In this document: positions 1-8,098 of the stretch, piece by piece | Numbering within the stretch: the first letter of the stretch is position 1 | Layout of the letters: each line of letters opens with the position of its first letter | DNA from: Gammaproteobacteria bacterium | GTDB taxonomy: Bacteria; Pseudomonadota; Gammaproteobacteria; Ga0077536 | Assembly: GCA_021773835.1 (NCBI GenBank) | Contig: JAJFJQ010000027.1 | Coordinates: forward strand, 1 to 64,000 | Reading direction: 5' to 3' | Length of the DNA: 64,000 nt | Position numbers and translations under genes: made by a program | The notes under the pieces: model-generated | The model's input: only the letters and a program-made list of their open reading frames with translations | Databases searched by the model: none | What the model was told of the DNA's origin: nothing

Positions 1-373
1 GGTTGGTGATCTCCACCACGACTAAGGTGGTTGCGGCCCGCGGCGCCTGTTCCAGAATCAGATTTTGACCGGCCTCGAATCCATTGATGATCGCTACCCG
101 CGGGGGTAGTTCCTCACCGGCGCGAATTTCCTGAACAAGACCCTGGATGGCGAGACGTGAGGCAACGTCGCCCTGGGGATGTCCGCCGGCACCATCGGCT
201 ACCGCCAGAATAAGCGTTACCGCATCGATCGGGATCACAGCGTACGCATCTTCGTTGACGGTGAGTTTGCTCGGTGATCGCGCACTAAACATCGCCACCG
301 ATCCATCGCAGATTTGCTGACACAGTGGCGCATTTTGCGAATCACCAGAAAACGTCGTTATTTGATTATTCAT
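1..373 (-). CDS. PP2C-family protein phosphatase (N-terminal part, runs off window)
   Basis: 124 N-terminal residues are visible; the gene continues past the left edge. PPM/PP2C phosphatases remove phosphate from Ser/Thr using two metal ions. Two metal-site motifs are visible, NEDAYAV (Asp42) and VADGAGGH (Asp60-Gly61). There is no signal peptide or membrane segment, so it is probably cytoplasmic. Its ATG (371-373) overlaps the stop of the upstream kinase gene in an ATGA quartet, which implies translational coupling and a kinase/phosphatase pair acting on shared targets (inference). The catalytic C-terminal half cannot be checked here. Confidence 0.85.
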   Translation of the reverse strand, partial: MNNQITTFSGDSQNAPLCQQICDGSVAMFSARSPSKLTVNEDAYAVIPIDAVTLILAVADGAGGHPQGDVASRLAIQGLVQEIRAGEELPPRVAIINGFEAGQNLILEQAPRAATTLVVVEITN

Positions 374-1101
374 GGCGGCCACTCAATCTTTTCGATGTAG
401 TCACGCAGCTGCCCCGCCGTTCTGTATTTTTTTAAGATCAAGGTGCGTTTTAGACCACAACAAATAGCCTTGATCTCCGGTGCGTGACGCGGGTAGTGCT
501 TGGCACCGCCGAGCACATCGTAAAAAACCTTGATCAAGTCGCAAACGTCGTCCCGTATCATTTCGCGTTTGGGTAACTGGTAGGAAAACAAATCGATGAC
601 TTTTACTTCAAAGCCGAGACCGTAGCGCCGCACAATAATATTGTCAGTGTGCAGATCGCCGTGATATTCACGCGCGAGATGGACGTCGGCCATCCCACTA
701 GCCAATGCGTGGAGCAGATGTAATGCCTCGAACTGAGGCATACGTCGACCGCGACAGCGTTTCAACATCTCACTTAGTACTTCACCTTCGACAAATTCCG
801 AGACGAATAAGGTCACGGATTGGCGCTGCATGTGGATGACTTCCTGGGTCAGATATTGGATCAATATGTTGCAGTGCCGCAGGTTGTGCAGTTTGATTGC
901 GTATTGCTTAGCGGTGCGGTTTTTGTGGTTCCGGTGCGGGAAAAACAGCTTTGCCGCGCGTTCAATCCCCGTCGCTTGCTCCCGGATCAAATACACCTCG
1001 CCTTCCCAACCTTGTCCTAGTTTTGACACCACCTCATAGCGCCCGGCGAGCGATTGCCCTTCTATCAGTTCGAAATTTTCTAGGGTCGGTGCTTTGTTCA
1101 T
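370..1101 (-). CDS. Serine/threonine protein kinase, atypical motifs
   Basis: 243 residues, a single kinase domain. The glycine-rich loop LGQGWEGEVY lies near residues 28-37, the ATP-binding Lys is Lys51 (AAKLF), and the catalytic loop is HGDLHTDN (147-154, Asp149 and Asn154). Two departures from Hanks kinases: HGDLHTDN replaces HRDLKxxN, as in aminoglycoside-kinase or RIO-like relatives, and the metal Asp170 sits in VIDLF instead of DFG. There is no membrane segment or sensor domain, so it is probably soluble. It overlaps the PP2C gene downstream by 4 bases. Substrate unknown; activity is likely because the key Lys, Asp, Asn and Asp are present. Confidence 0.85.
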   Translation of the reverse strand: MNKAPTLENFELIEGQSLAGRYEVVSKLGQGWEGEVYLIREQATGIERAAKLFFPHRNHKNRTAKQYAIKLHNLRHCNILIQYLTQEVIHMQRQSVTLFVSEFVEGEVLSEMLKRCRGRRMPQFEALHLLHALASGMADVHLAREYHGDLHTDNIIVRRYGLGFEVKVIDLFSYQLPKREMIRDDVCDLIKVFYDVLGGAKHYPRHAPEIKAICCGLKRTLILKKYRTAGQLRDYIEKIEWPP

Positions 1102-1259
1102 TTCTAGGCCTGATCCGGCGTGCTGCGATAAATGTGATTAAATTCAACGAATTCTATCAATGAGATCGGTATTAAATGGATAAATCCGGCGCTTGAAAAT
1201 ACTTATTGCACTTTGCTAGATTCTAGTTTAGAAAGCGGTCATTAAATGAGGAATTGCCA

Positions 1260-1448
1260 ATGGATAATGATGAAATCGGCGACGACGAATTTAGTCTGGC
1301 AGATAACGAACTCGAGTATCCTGCAGAAGACCCGCCGCCAACCCCCAAATCCGTCTTAGACTCGCGACGTCGCATTGAGGAATTAAAGGAATTGCGTCGC
1401 TTGCGTGAACTACTCGAAGACGACGAGTTCGTACTTGATTTGAACTGA
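1260..1448 (+). CDS. Small charged protein, PA3496-like
   Basis: 62 residues. The N-terminal half is acidic (Asp/Glu-rich) and the C-terminal half is a predicted charged helix with RRRIEEL and RRLRELLEDDEF. From memory this resembles the small gammaproteobacterial proteins annotated as PA3496 family (putative envelope integrity); that link was not tested. ATG 1260 is chosen because GAGGA (1248-1252) lies 7 bases upstream; an in-frame TTG at 1254 would be too close. It stands alone between divergent and convergent neighbours. The biased composition and good ribosome site argue that it is real. Confidence 0.65.
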   Translation: MDNDEIGDDEFSLADNELEYPAEDPPPTPKSVLDSRRRIEELKELRRLRELLEDDEFVLDLN

Positions 1449-1478
1449 TCGACGCCTGGGATAGGCGTCCGGTGACAA

Positions 1479-2558
1479 TCATGTGGCGATAACAACGGCG
1501 CCATCGGCGCGACGCGGCCGTTCTTGCAAGTTTCGCCCGGCGAGAAGATCGGCGGCGCTCCAGCCGATTTGCCCGTGACGACCATTACCGTAACGGACGA
1601 TTGCGTCGTCAAAGAACGGGCGCACATTCAGTATATCGAGCCAGATCCGCATCAGCAACCGCTTGCGCCGTTCGTCTTCGACTACTGCGTGCGCGGGCCG
1701 ACCGTGTAGCACGGTGTAGTTATTACAGAACTGGATATCGCCCGGTTGAAACGGAAATTCGAAACAACACTCGCGCGCAATTTCGTCGATTAAATCTAGC
1801 GTACTCGTGTCTTCATCGCTCAGAACATAACCGTTACGTTCTGCTGCCTTTATCATCCAGTTTCGATTGTACTGGCACGACACGACACCGTCTTTTTGAC
1901 TGAACAGCGGTATTCGATAGCCCGAGCTCGGCGCCTCGTCGACACCGTGTTCGTCCATGCGGTCCCATTCGAAACCTTCGTACAGTCGCGCTAGCGCGTT
2001 TGGAGAACGTTTGAGTAATTCGTTATAAACGGTCATCGAACTTGCCACTCGACTTGGCGGATCGTCTGGCGCCTGCCGTACACAAAGCAGCGCGACGATG
2101 TCGGTTAGATCGATATGCAGTTTCGTCTCTTGCGGAAAGCCGACGCCGCGACGTCCCTGATTAGGCCGCAACTTGCCATCCGTAACATAGTGGATCAAGC
2201 CGGCATCGCCGTTTTGGGTGAGTCCCGTGCCGATGTGCGCGCAAAACCCCCAGTACATGATCTCGAGGTCTTGCAACGAATGCTCGGTAACCGGAAAGTC
2301 TCGCACGCACGCGAAGCCGCGGCCATCGCGTAGTTCTTCGACGATCCGGTTGAACAGCGGCGCCAGTTTTGGCAATGGAAAATCTTTGGCGCTAATTTGA
2401 GCTGGTGTGAGACCACGTCGATGCACACAACTCAGTGCCCGTTCAAGCTCAGCGATATGCGCTGCTTCCAAGCCGACTTGCCAAGCGCGATCTACCTGTA
2501 GTTCATCGCCGTACCAAGCGCTGGGGCCCGTTATCGGATCGGTTCTGATGTCCAACAT
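1479..2558 (-). CDS. TauD/TfdA-family Fe(II)/2-oxoglutarate dioxygenase
   Basis: 359 residues, the family's usual size or slightly longer. These enzymes couple 2-oxoglutarate decarboxylation to hydroxylation of a substrate. The iron triad is visible: His148 and Asp150 in KLHID, and His285 in VLHGR; Arg304 in LLMRIWL is the likely 2-oxoglutarate carboxylate ligand. No signal peptide; cytoplasmic. The gene is divergent from the CoA-transferase gene at 2767 and convergent with the small gene ending at 1448. The substrate cannot be told from sequence; the family includes taurine, 2,4-D, alkylsulfate and gamma-butyrobetaine-type hydroxylases. Confidence 0.88.
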   Translation of the reverse strand: MLDIRTDPITGPSAWYGDELQVDRAWQVGLEAAHIAELERALSCVHRRGLTPAQISAKDFPLPKLAPLFNRIVEELRDGRGFACVRDFPVTEHSLQDLEIMYWGFCAHIGTGLTQNGDAGLIHYVTDGKLRPNQGRRGVGFPQETKLHIDLTDIVALLCVRQAPDDPPSRVASSMTVYNELLKRSPNALARLYEGFEWDRMDEHGVDEAPSSGYRIPLFSQKDGVVSCQYNRNWMIKAAERNGYVLSDEDTSTLDLIDEIARECCFEFPFQPGDIQFCNNYTVLHGRPAHAVVEDERRKRLLMRIWLDILNVRPFFDDAIVRYGNGRHGQIGWSAADLLAGRNLQERPRRADGAVVIAT

Positions 2559-2766
2559 TTGCTAACCGCTGATTATGACGTTCAAGCGATCTTACACGCG
2601 AAGAAAATCAAACACAGCACCGGGCCAACGAGGGCATATACGGTTGCTTCCGCGACATTCGATCGTCGGTATAGAATGACCCGTCTGACCTTGTATGCCT
2701 TGTTCCAGACCGTTTCGCCGGCAACATACGCCGCCCATTTTTAGTATTGAGAATAAGAGAAGCATC

Positions 2767-3984
2767 ATGAAGAAAACCGATCATGCACTATCGGATATCA
2801 AGATCCTCGACCTAACTCGAGCGGTCGCTGGCCCCACCTGTACTCGCATGCTGGTCGAAATGGGCGCTGAGGTGATTAAAATCGAACCGGCGCCGAACGG
2901 TGACATGATCCGTCCAATTTCGGTGTTTAAGAACGAACGTAGTCTGTACTTTGTGCAACAAAACAGAGGTAAACAGAGTGTTTGCCTTGATCTTAAGGAT
3001 CCGCGCGGCATGGCGATCGTCGCGGAACTCGTCAGTCACGTTGATGTGGTGGTGGAAAATTTTCGGCCCGGGGTCATGGACGCCATGGGTTTAGGCTACG
3101 AGCGCTTACGGCAGCTGAAAGACGATATTATTTTGTGTTCGATTTCTACCTTTGGCCAAACTGGGCCACTGTCGCAAACCCCTGGCTACGATTTCATCGC
3201 CCAAGCCTATTCCGGCATCACCTCAATGATCGGTGAGCCGGACGAACCACCGTGTCTTCCGGGCACTGCGATAGGTGACTGCAGCACCGGTGTGCACGGT
3301 GCGTTAGCCGTCCTGGCTGCGATCCACCATCGTGATCGTACCGGTGAAGGCGATCATCTCGACGTTGCGCTTGTTGATGTTTACTACTCCTACCACGAAG
3401 TAAACGTACACGTTTATAGCGGCAGTGACGGTACCGTAAGTCCCACGCGAACGGGTAGGAACTTTAGCTATTTATGTCCGTGCGGCGTGTTCCGTGGCAC
3501 CGGCGGGTTTATGGTCATTATGGCATTTCTCCACCACTGGCCTGATTTTTGTCGCGCCATAGAACGACCGGACCTGGCCGACGATCCAAGTTTGTCCAAC
3601 GAAGCCGGGCGACTGAAAAGGGTGGACGAACTCACTGAGATCATCGAAACCTGGCTCGCCAAATTTCCGGATATTCAAAGCGCGGTCGATTACCTTGGAA
3701 GCTTCGATGTACCTTGCGCGCCGATACTATCGGTCGCGGAAACTTTAGAAAATCCCCACCTGCGTGAACGCGGGACCGTGCGCACGGTTGACGATCCGAT
3801 CCACGGTCGATTCGAAATGCCGGGACACCCGATAAAGTGGCGACGATTACCGAACAATATTCCGCTAGATGCGCCGACCTTAGGTCAACACAACCAGTCT
3901 ATTCTAAGTGAGGTGCTCGGTCGGTCGGCAGAGGACATCGATACCTTGTCACGCGATGGCGTATTGTTTGCGAAAAACTGCTGA
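2767..3984 (+). CDS. Family III CoA-transferase (CaiB/BaiF type)
   Basis: 405 residues from ATG 2767, preceded by an AAGAGA-type site; the reading frame is open upstream to 2695 but homologous sequence starts with KILDLTRAVAGP. Family III enzymes move CoA between acids through an aspartyl-CoA anhydride. The family landmarks are in order: DLTRAVAGP, GAEVIKIEP, NRGKQSVCLDLK, VVENFRPGV, and GYDFIAQ, whose Asp is the position of the catalytic aspartate. It is followed 11 bases later by an alpha/beta hydrolase gene, so probably one operon. A related but separate copy lies at 21287. Acyl substrate unknown. Confidence 0.9.
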   Translation: MKKTDHALSDIKILDLTRAVAGPTCTRMLVEMGAEVIKIEPAPNGDMIRPISVFKNERSLYFVQQNRGKQSVCLDLKDPRGMAIVAELVSHVDVVVENFRPGVMDAMGLGYERLRQLKDDIILCSISTFGQTGPLSQTPGYDFIAQAYSGITSMIGEPDEPPCLPGTAIGDCSTGVHGALAVLAAIHHRDRTGEGDHLDVALVDVYYSYHEVNVHVYSGSDGTVSPTRTGRNFSYLCPCGVFRGTGGFMVIMAFLHHWPDFCRAIERPDLADDPSLSNEAGRLKRVDELTEIIETWLAKFPDIQSAVDYLGSFDVPCAPILSVAETLENPHLRERGTVRTVDDPIHGRFEMPGHPIKWRRLPNNIPLDAPTLGQHNQSILSEVLGRSAEDIDTLSRDGVLFAKNC

Positions 3985-3995
3985 GCGTTAACCCG

Positions 3996-4745
3996 ATGCA
4001 AACTGTAAAGGTCAACGACGTTACATTTCATTATATCGACGTCGGCAGTGGTGATCCTTTGTTGTTGTTTGGTGGGACCATTGGTACCGCAACGAATGAT
4101 TTTTCAAAACAGATCGAATCCTTTAGTGCCGACTATCGCGTGATTGCGCCAGAGCGACGCGGCTACGGGAACACCCGTCCGCCTGACCGCGACTATCCGG
4201 ATAACTTCTACCAACGCGATGCGAAGGACATGGCCGCCTTCATTAAGGCGCTAGACCTCGAACCGGCCACGCTACTCGGCTGGAGCGAAGGTGCGGACGT
4301 CGCCCTGTGCTTGACCGCAATGTTTCCGGAAACCGTATCGCGCTTGGTTGTGTGGGGTGGATTGTCTGAAGTGACGGCAGAGGATCTTGCTATCTTCGAC
4401 GCACGGCGCGACGTGAACGAATGGCCGGATAAAGTCCGAGACTCGCTCACGGCGGCATACGGAGAGACCTATTGGCAAACCACCTGGTGGAAATGGTGCG
4501 ACGTAATGGTGAGGCTGCATGCGCAAGGCGGCGATGTGAACCTTGCGGAGATCGAACAAATAAGGTGTCCGACGTTGATCCTGCATGGCACGAAAGATCC
4601 GCTGGTACGCACCAACCACGCCTTAACCATCCACAATCGGATCGGTGGCTCAAGGCTACACCTGTTTGAGGACGGTGGTCACAGCCCGCATATCACACAT
4701 ACCGACGATTTCCATCGTCTAGTTCGAAGCTTCATCAGTCAGTAA
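3996..4745 (+). CDS. Alpha/beta-fold hydrolase
   Basis: 249 residues, a compact alpha/beta hydrolase. The nucleophile elbow is GWSEG (Ser97), the acid is probably Asp201 in HGTKDPLV, and the base is His229 in DGGHSPH, so the triad is complete and in order. The oxyanion region is FGGT. There is no leader peptide, so it is cytoplasmic. It follows the CoA-transferase by 11 bases and is likely cotranscribed; it could hydrolyse an ester, lactone or C-C bond in the same pathway (inference). Specificity is not evident. Confidence 0.85.
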   Translation: MQTVKVNDVTFHYIDVGSGDPLLLFGGTIGTATNDFSKQIESFSADYRVIAPERRGYGNTRPPDRDYPDNFYQRDAKDMAAFIKALDLEPATLLGWSEGADVALCLTAMFPETVSRLVVWGGLSEVTAEDLAIFDARRDVNEWPDKVRDSLTAAYGETYWQTTWWKWCDVMVRLHAQGGDVNLAEIEQIRCPTLILHGTKDPLVRTNHALTIHNRIGGSRLHLFEDGGHSPHITHTDDFHRLVRSFISQ

Positions 4746-4957
4746 AAAGTTGGGTCAACCCGAGAACGAACATTCGTTTGCATTGGTGACGATCGGCAGA
4801 AAACGACCCAAAGCTGACTGAATACTGCCGGGTGTTAAATCTAGATCCTTCCTTAAAAAAGCCGTTTGCGAAAATTCAGTGGACTAATGTCCAAAACGGA
4901 GTTGCTCAAACATCATATGAATGAACCCTAACAAATTGAGCCCATAGAGGAGGCACT

Positions 4958-5305
4958 ATGAACAACTATCTTTGTATTCAACGAAGCCAGCCAAACCCAC
5001 CGGGAGGCGCCGGAGAAAGTGAAGCGCCGACACCTGCCCAAATGGAACAGATGTACGCAAAATTCAATGCTTGGAAGGAGAAGTTCCAGGACAACATTGT
5101 CGACATGGGCGGCAAATTAGGCATTGGGACTGTAGTCACCGCTGACACGGTAACGGATGGCCCATTCGTTGAGGCCAATGAAGTGGTCGGCGGCTATATG
5201 ATCATTACAGCTGAAAGCCTGGAAAAAGCGGTCGAGGTTGCTCAAGAGAGTCCAGGTGTAATGCCTGGTTCGAGTGTTGAGGTCAGGGAGATCAGTACTC
5301 CTTGA
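4958..5305 (+). CDS. YCII-related DGPF-domain protein
   Basis: 115 residues with the hallmark DGPFVEANEVVGGYMI (about residues 68-83) of the DGPF/YCII-related family, a ferredoxin-like alpha+beta fold of unknown activity. The start has a strong GAGGAGG-type site (AGAGGAGGCACT before ATG). Its TGA overlaps the TTG start of the sigma factor downstream. DGPF genes are the well-known genomic partners and presumed targets of ECF42 sigma factors. Cytoplasmic by absence of a signal. Confidence 0.88.
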   Translation: MNNYLCIQRSQPNPPGGAGESEAPTPAQMEQMYAKFNAWKEKFQDNIVDMGGKLGIGTVVTADTVTDGPFVEANEVVGGYMIITAESLEKAVEVAQESPGVMPGSSVEVREISTP

Positions 5306-6549
5306 CCACACCTCAACTGGTAGAGCATTTTTTTAGGCACGAGTACGGTCGCTTAGTTGCAATACTGTCGCGCCGCGTGGGAGTGGAGCACCTAGAGGCC
5401 GTCGAGGACGCAGTTCAATCCGCTTTGGTAAAAGCACTGGATTCCTGGACGACTGGAGGTTTACCCGACAATCCATCCGCTTGGCTTTTTCGTGTTGTGC
5501 AAAACGATTTGCTTGGCCAGCTCCGCCAAAAAACGAACCGTACCCGTCTATTGGAGCAATACCAGAATGATGTCATCGGGACTGCGGAGGCGGCTCCGGC
5601 GTTCTTGATGTCTAGTGAGGTCCAGGACGATTTGTTGCGAATGTTGTTCGTCAGTTGCGACACGGCAATTCCTGTCGAGTCGCAACTCGTGTTTACGTTG
5701 AAAACCCTGTGCGGTTTTGGGACGCGTGAGATAGCTCTACGCCTGTTTATTAGCGAGGCCAACGCGTACAAGCGTTTGAGTCGCGCTCGCAAACACCTGC
5801 GCGAAAATCCATTGCGGATTGATCAGCTGACTGGTGATGAACACGCAGAACGGCTTCCCGCTATCCTAAAAGTGCTGTATCTGCTGTTTACTGAAGGCTA
5901 CCTATCATTTGAAGGCGACAGCGCGATACGACTCGAGCTTTGTGATGAGGCGATAAGGCTGACCACAATCCTTGCGGAACACCCGGTGGGACAGACCCCG
6001 GAAACAAGTGCGCTGTTGGCACTTATGCATTTGCATGTCGCACGGATCACAAGCCGCCAGAATGCAAGTGGCGGTCTATTGTTGTTAGAGGAACAGGACC
6101 GCTCACTTTGGGATCAGCAGCGAATCAAGCTCGGTCTGGATTGCTTAGCCAGGTCCGCAACCGGCAATCACTTTTCCCGCTATCACGCGGAGGCAGGAAT
6201 TGCCGCAGAACATTGTCTCGCGCCAACATTTGAACAAACGCGTTGGGACAAGGTCGTCGAATGTTATCGATTGCTAGAACTCACAGAGCCCTCAGCGATA
6301 CACACACTAAACCGTGCTGTGGCAGTTGCAGAGTTGCAAAGTCCAGAGGCCGGGCTCGCTATACTCAACGACTGCCAGCCACCGACATGGTTGGTTGGAT
6401 CTTACCTCTGGGCGGCCGTTATGGGCGACCTGCATCGGCGTTGTGAAAACCATTCAGAGGCTGCACGTTTCCGAGAGAGCGCTCTGAAACTGGCACCTAC
6501 GAAAGCGGTAAAAGAACTGCTATGCCGTCGATTAGATGGTGGAAGTTAG
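5302..6549 (+). CDS. ECF42-type RNA polymerase sigma factor with C-terminal TPR-like extension
   Basis: 415 residues, twice the length of a simple ECF factor. Region 2 lies in about residues 1-75 (HEYGRLVAILSRRVG, VEDAVQSALVKALDSW, NPSAWLFRVVQND) and region 4 in about 110-165 (LCGFGTREIALRLFISEANAYKRLSRAR in two parts). The remaining 240 residues are the helical TPR-like extension typical of group ECF42. Start TTG 5302 overlaps the DGPF stop (TTGA), and the conserved N-terminus begins there. No anti-sigma gene is adjacent, which fits ECF42, where the extension is thought to regulate activity. The next 250 bases hold a repeat cluster. Confidence 0.88.
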   Translation: MTTPQLVEHFFRHEYGRLVAILSRRVGVEHLEAVEDAVQSALVKALDSWTTGGLPDNPSAWLFRVVQNDLLGQLRQKTNRTRLLEQYQNDVIGTAEAAPAFLMSSEVQDDLLRMLFVSCDTAIPVESQLVFTLKTLCGFGTREIALRLFISEANAYKRLSRARKHLRENPLRIDQLTGDEHAERLPAILKVLYLLFTEGYLSFEGDSAIRLELCDEAIRLTTILAEHPVGQTPETSALLALMHLHVARITSRQNASGGLLLLEEQDRSLWDQQRIKLGLDCLARSATGNHFSRYHAEAGIAAEHCLAPTFEQTRWDKVVECYRLLELTEPSAIHTLNRAVAVAELQSPEAGLAILNDCQPPTWLVGSYLWAAVMGDLHRRCENHSEAARFRESALKLAPTKAVKELLCRRLDGGS

Positions 6550-6630
6550 GGCGTCTACGTGTCCAAAAACTGATCGGCCGAACATCATTAGCGTAACTAA
6601 GACAAAAGGAGCACCTAATGAGCGGACAAT

Positions 6631-6724
6631 GGGTGTCCCAAACTTCACCACTTCAGGAGTTGCGGCAATTTACCAATTTACGGGACAATTTACGGGACAC
6701 CCACAATTTACAGGACACCCACAA
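6631..6724. repeat. GGGTGTCCC repeat cluster with short tandem array (left side)
   Basis: GGGTGTCCC occurs at 6631-6639. Then a short imperfect tandem array of the unit TTTACGGGACACCCACAA runs: a truncated unit at 6677-6688, full units at 6689-6706 and 6707-6724 (one base changed), with TTTACCAA before them. The array reads the opposite way to the 6631 copy. I see the same 9-mer nowhere else in the window outside 6631-7749. It looks like a REP/BIME-type element; its origin is inferred. Confidence 0.75.
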
Positions 6725-6784
6725 AATTCGTAGTCAGGAATCGAGAAATCGTGGTCACGCCATACCGACCACCGCAAAATTCGT

Positions 6785-6826
6785 GGGTGTCCCATAACTC
6801 TACCAGTGAAATTATCGTGGGTGTCC
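6785..6826 (+). repeat. Pair of GGGTGTCC copies overlapping a gene start
   Basis: CGTGGGTGTCCC with core 6785-6793 and CGTGGGTGTCC with core 6819-6826 are direct copies 34 bases apart. The second lies inside the first codons of the lipoprotein gene (GTG 6806), so the N-terminal residues SWVS come from the repeat. Confidence 0.75.
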
Positions 6827-7681
6827 TTTAATCTTCATCGCGACCGTTGGCTAGTCCTCCTGTGTCTCGCGATCTTTGTCGGGTGCAGCAATACCTTCAT
6901 CTACAATCGGCTCGACTGGCTAATACCGTGGTATGTCGACGACTATGTAGACCTCAACCGCGCACAGAAAAGTGAATTCAAAGCGCAGCTTCGCGTTCTA
7001 CTCGATTGGCACCGTAGTGACGAACTCGAGTCCTATGTTCTTATCCTCAATCGAATCGAGCGCGACCTTGAACACCCGATCGACGGAGACACCGTACAAT
7101 CCTGGTTGGATCTGCTACTTGTTGCCTGGCAACGCATCGAGAATCGGATCTTGCCGCTAGCCTTGGATCTTGGTGATGAGTTGTCTGAAGCGCAGATGGC
7201 AGAGTTCATCGAAGCGTTGTGGGAGAAACAAGCCGATTATGAAAAGGAATATCTCGCTCGAAGTGACGCCAAATATGCCGAAGATCTTTTCGAAAATCTC
7301 GAGAACAATCTAAGCGACTTGCTGGGCAGGCTGTCACCACAGCAAAAAAACCTCCTGCTCCTCAGCGCTGGTTCCCTGCAACGCTTCGATCATGCCTGGC
7401 TTGACGATCGGCGTGCTTGGCTTATGCGCCTGCAGGAAATGCTCAAGCGCGAGCCCGGATGGCAAACGTCGGTAGTCGAAGCGTTGGCTACGCGAGACGA
7501 ACAGCGTTCCGATGAATTCGCCAAGCGCTATGCGCACAATCAGGATGTCATCAACGGTGTCATTGCCGAGGTGATCAATCGACGCGATACGAAGCAATCG
7601 ACCCGACTCGATAAGGAACTCAAGGGAATGCGGCGCGACCTCGAGACCCTGATCAAGGACGTAAGAACGGGACACCCATAA
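6806..7681 (+). CDS. DUF6279-type lipoprotein
   Basis: 291 residues. After a basic stretch (HRDR) comes a hydrophobic segment ending in a lipobox, IFVGC, with Cys27 as the lipidation site. NRLDWLIPWYVDDYVDL after the Cys is typical of the DUF6279 family, and the rest is a charged, helical, coiled-coil-rich domain. Probably anchored to a membrane and facing the periplasm; role unknown. The start is uncertain: GTG 6806 or GTG 6821, neither with a clear ribosome site. The start region lies inside one GGGTGTCC copy, and the last codons (RTGHP-stop) are formed by an inverted copy at 7669-7677, so the gene appears to be bounded by repeat. Confidence 0.75.
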   Translation: MKLSWVSFNLHRDRWLVLLCLAIFVGCSNTFIYNRLDWLIPWYVDDYVDLNRAQKSEFKAQLRVLLDWHRSDELESYVLILNRIERDLEHPIDGDTVQSWLDLLLVAWQRIENRILPLALDLGDELSEAQMAEFIEALWEKQADYEKEYLARSDAKYAEDLFENLENNLSDLLGRLSPQQKNLLLLSAGSLQRFDHAWLDDRRAWLMRLQEMLKREPGWQTSVVEALATRDEQRSDEFAKRYAHNQDVINGVIAEVINRRDTKQSTRLDKELKGMRRDLETLIKDVRTGHP

Positions 7682-7749
7682 AATTAAAACGGCAGGATCA
7701 AGGGATCTTGGATTGCAATCGTTACAGTCGTAAATTTCGTGGGTGTCCC
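7669..7749. repeat. Inverted pair of GGGTGTCCC copies (right side of lipoprotein gene)
   Basis: GGGACACCC at 7669-7677 supplies the last codons and stop context of the lipoprotein gene, and GGGTGTCCC at 7741-7749 faces it 63 bases away. Both have the extended context (GGGACACCCATAAAATT; AAATTTCGTGGGTGTCCC), so the 7669-7749 segment is an inverted repeat like those left of the gene. Confidence 0.75.
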
Positions 7750-8016
7750 ATACTTCTTTAGCGCTAACAGTGTGCAATGTACAGCGATTCTTGCAACGGT
7801 TAGCGGTAAACGCGCGAACTTAAAGACAACGACTAGCGATTATCGGGTGCCAATAACGGTGTCAGTTACAGCATCGACATATACGGTTGCATACGAAATA
7901 CTTAGGATGGTGTCGTTAGCATGAATGTGGTTTTAAGAAAAACGCGTCATAAGCGTTAATTCTTCATTTCCTATTGTTTGAGATCTTTTTTCGCCCTCGA
8001 AATTTGTTTCAAAGAA
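7750..8016. other. Non-coding stretch between repeat and Pho-box-like array
   Basis: The 7,682-8,098 gap is 417 bases. Beyond the repeat copy (7741-7749) and the regulatory array (8017-8049) I see only AT-leaning sequence with no convincing gene; a 61-codon frame at 7739-7924 starts in the repeat and resembles nothing. Confidence 0.5.
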
Positions 8017-8049
8017 TCGTCATGAATTCGTCACGACGACGTCACGCTG
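8017..8049 (+). promoter_or_regulatory. Three-unit Pho-box-like direct repeat
   Basis: Three contiguous 11-base units, TCGTCATGAAT, TCGTCACGACG and ACGTCACGCTG, each carry CGTCA(T/C) at the same phase. The known PhoB site is a direct repeat of 11-base units with CTGTCAT/CTGTCAC cores, so unit length and the GTCA(T/C) core fit, while the first two core bases differ. It ends 49 bases before the ATG of the exported propeller-like gene. Phosphate control is an inference. Confidence 0.55.
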
Positions 8050-8098
8050 CATTCGTAAGTTGCTCTCACAACAAACAATTAGGTGGGAGAGAACTATC

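Noticed and set aside
1223-1627. 134-codon minus-strand frame over the small charged protein
   Set aside because: Ser-run-rich (SSSSSS) antisense of an acidic coding stretch; no supporting signals.
6669-6724. CRISPR array
   Set aside because: Units are contiguous, with no spacers, only about three units and no cas genes.
7739-7924. 61-codon frame after the lipoprotein gene
   Set aside because: Starts inside a GGGTGTCCC copy, has no ribosome site and no recognisable motif.
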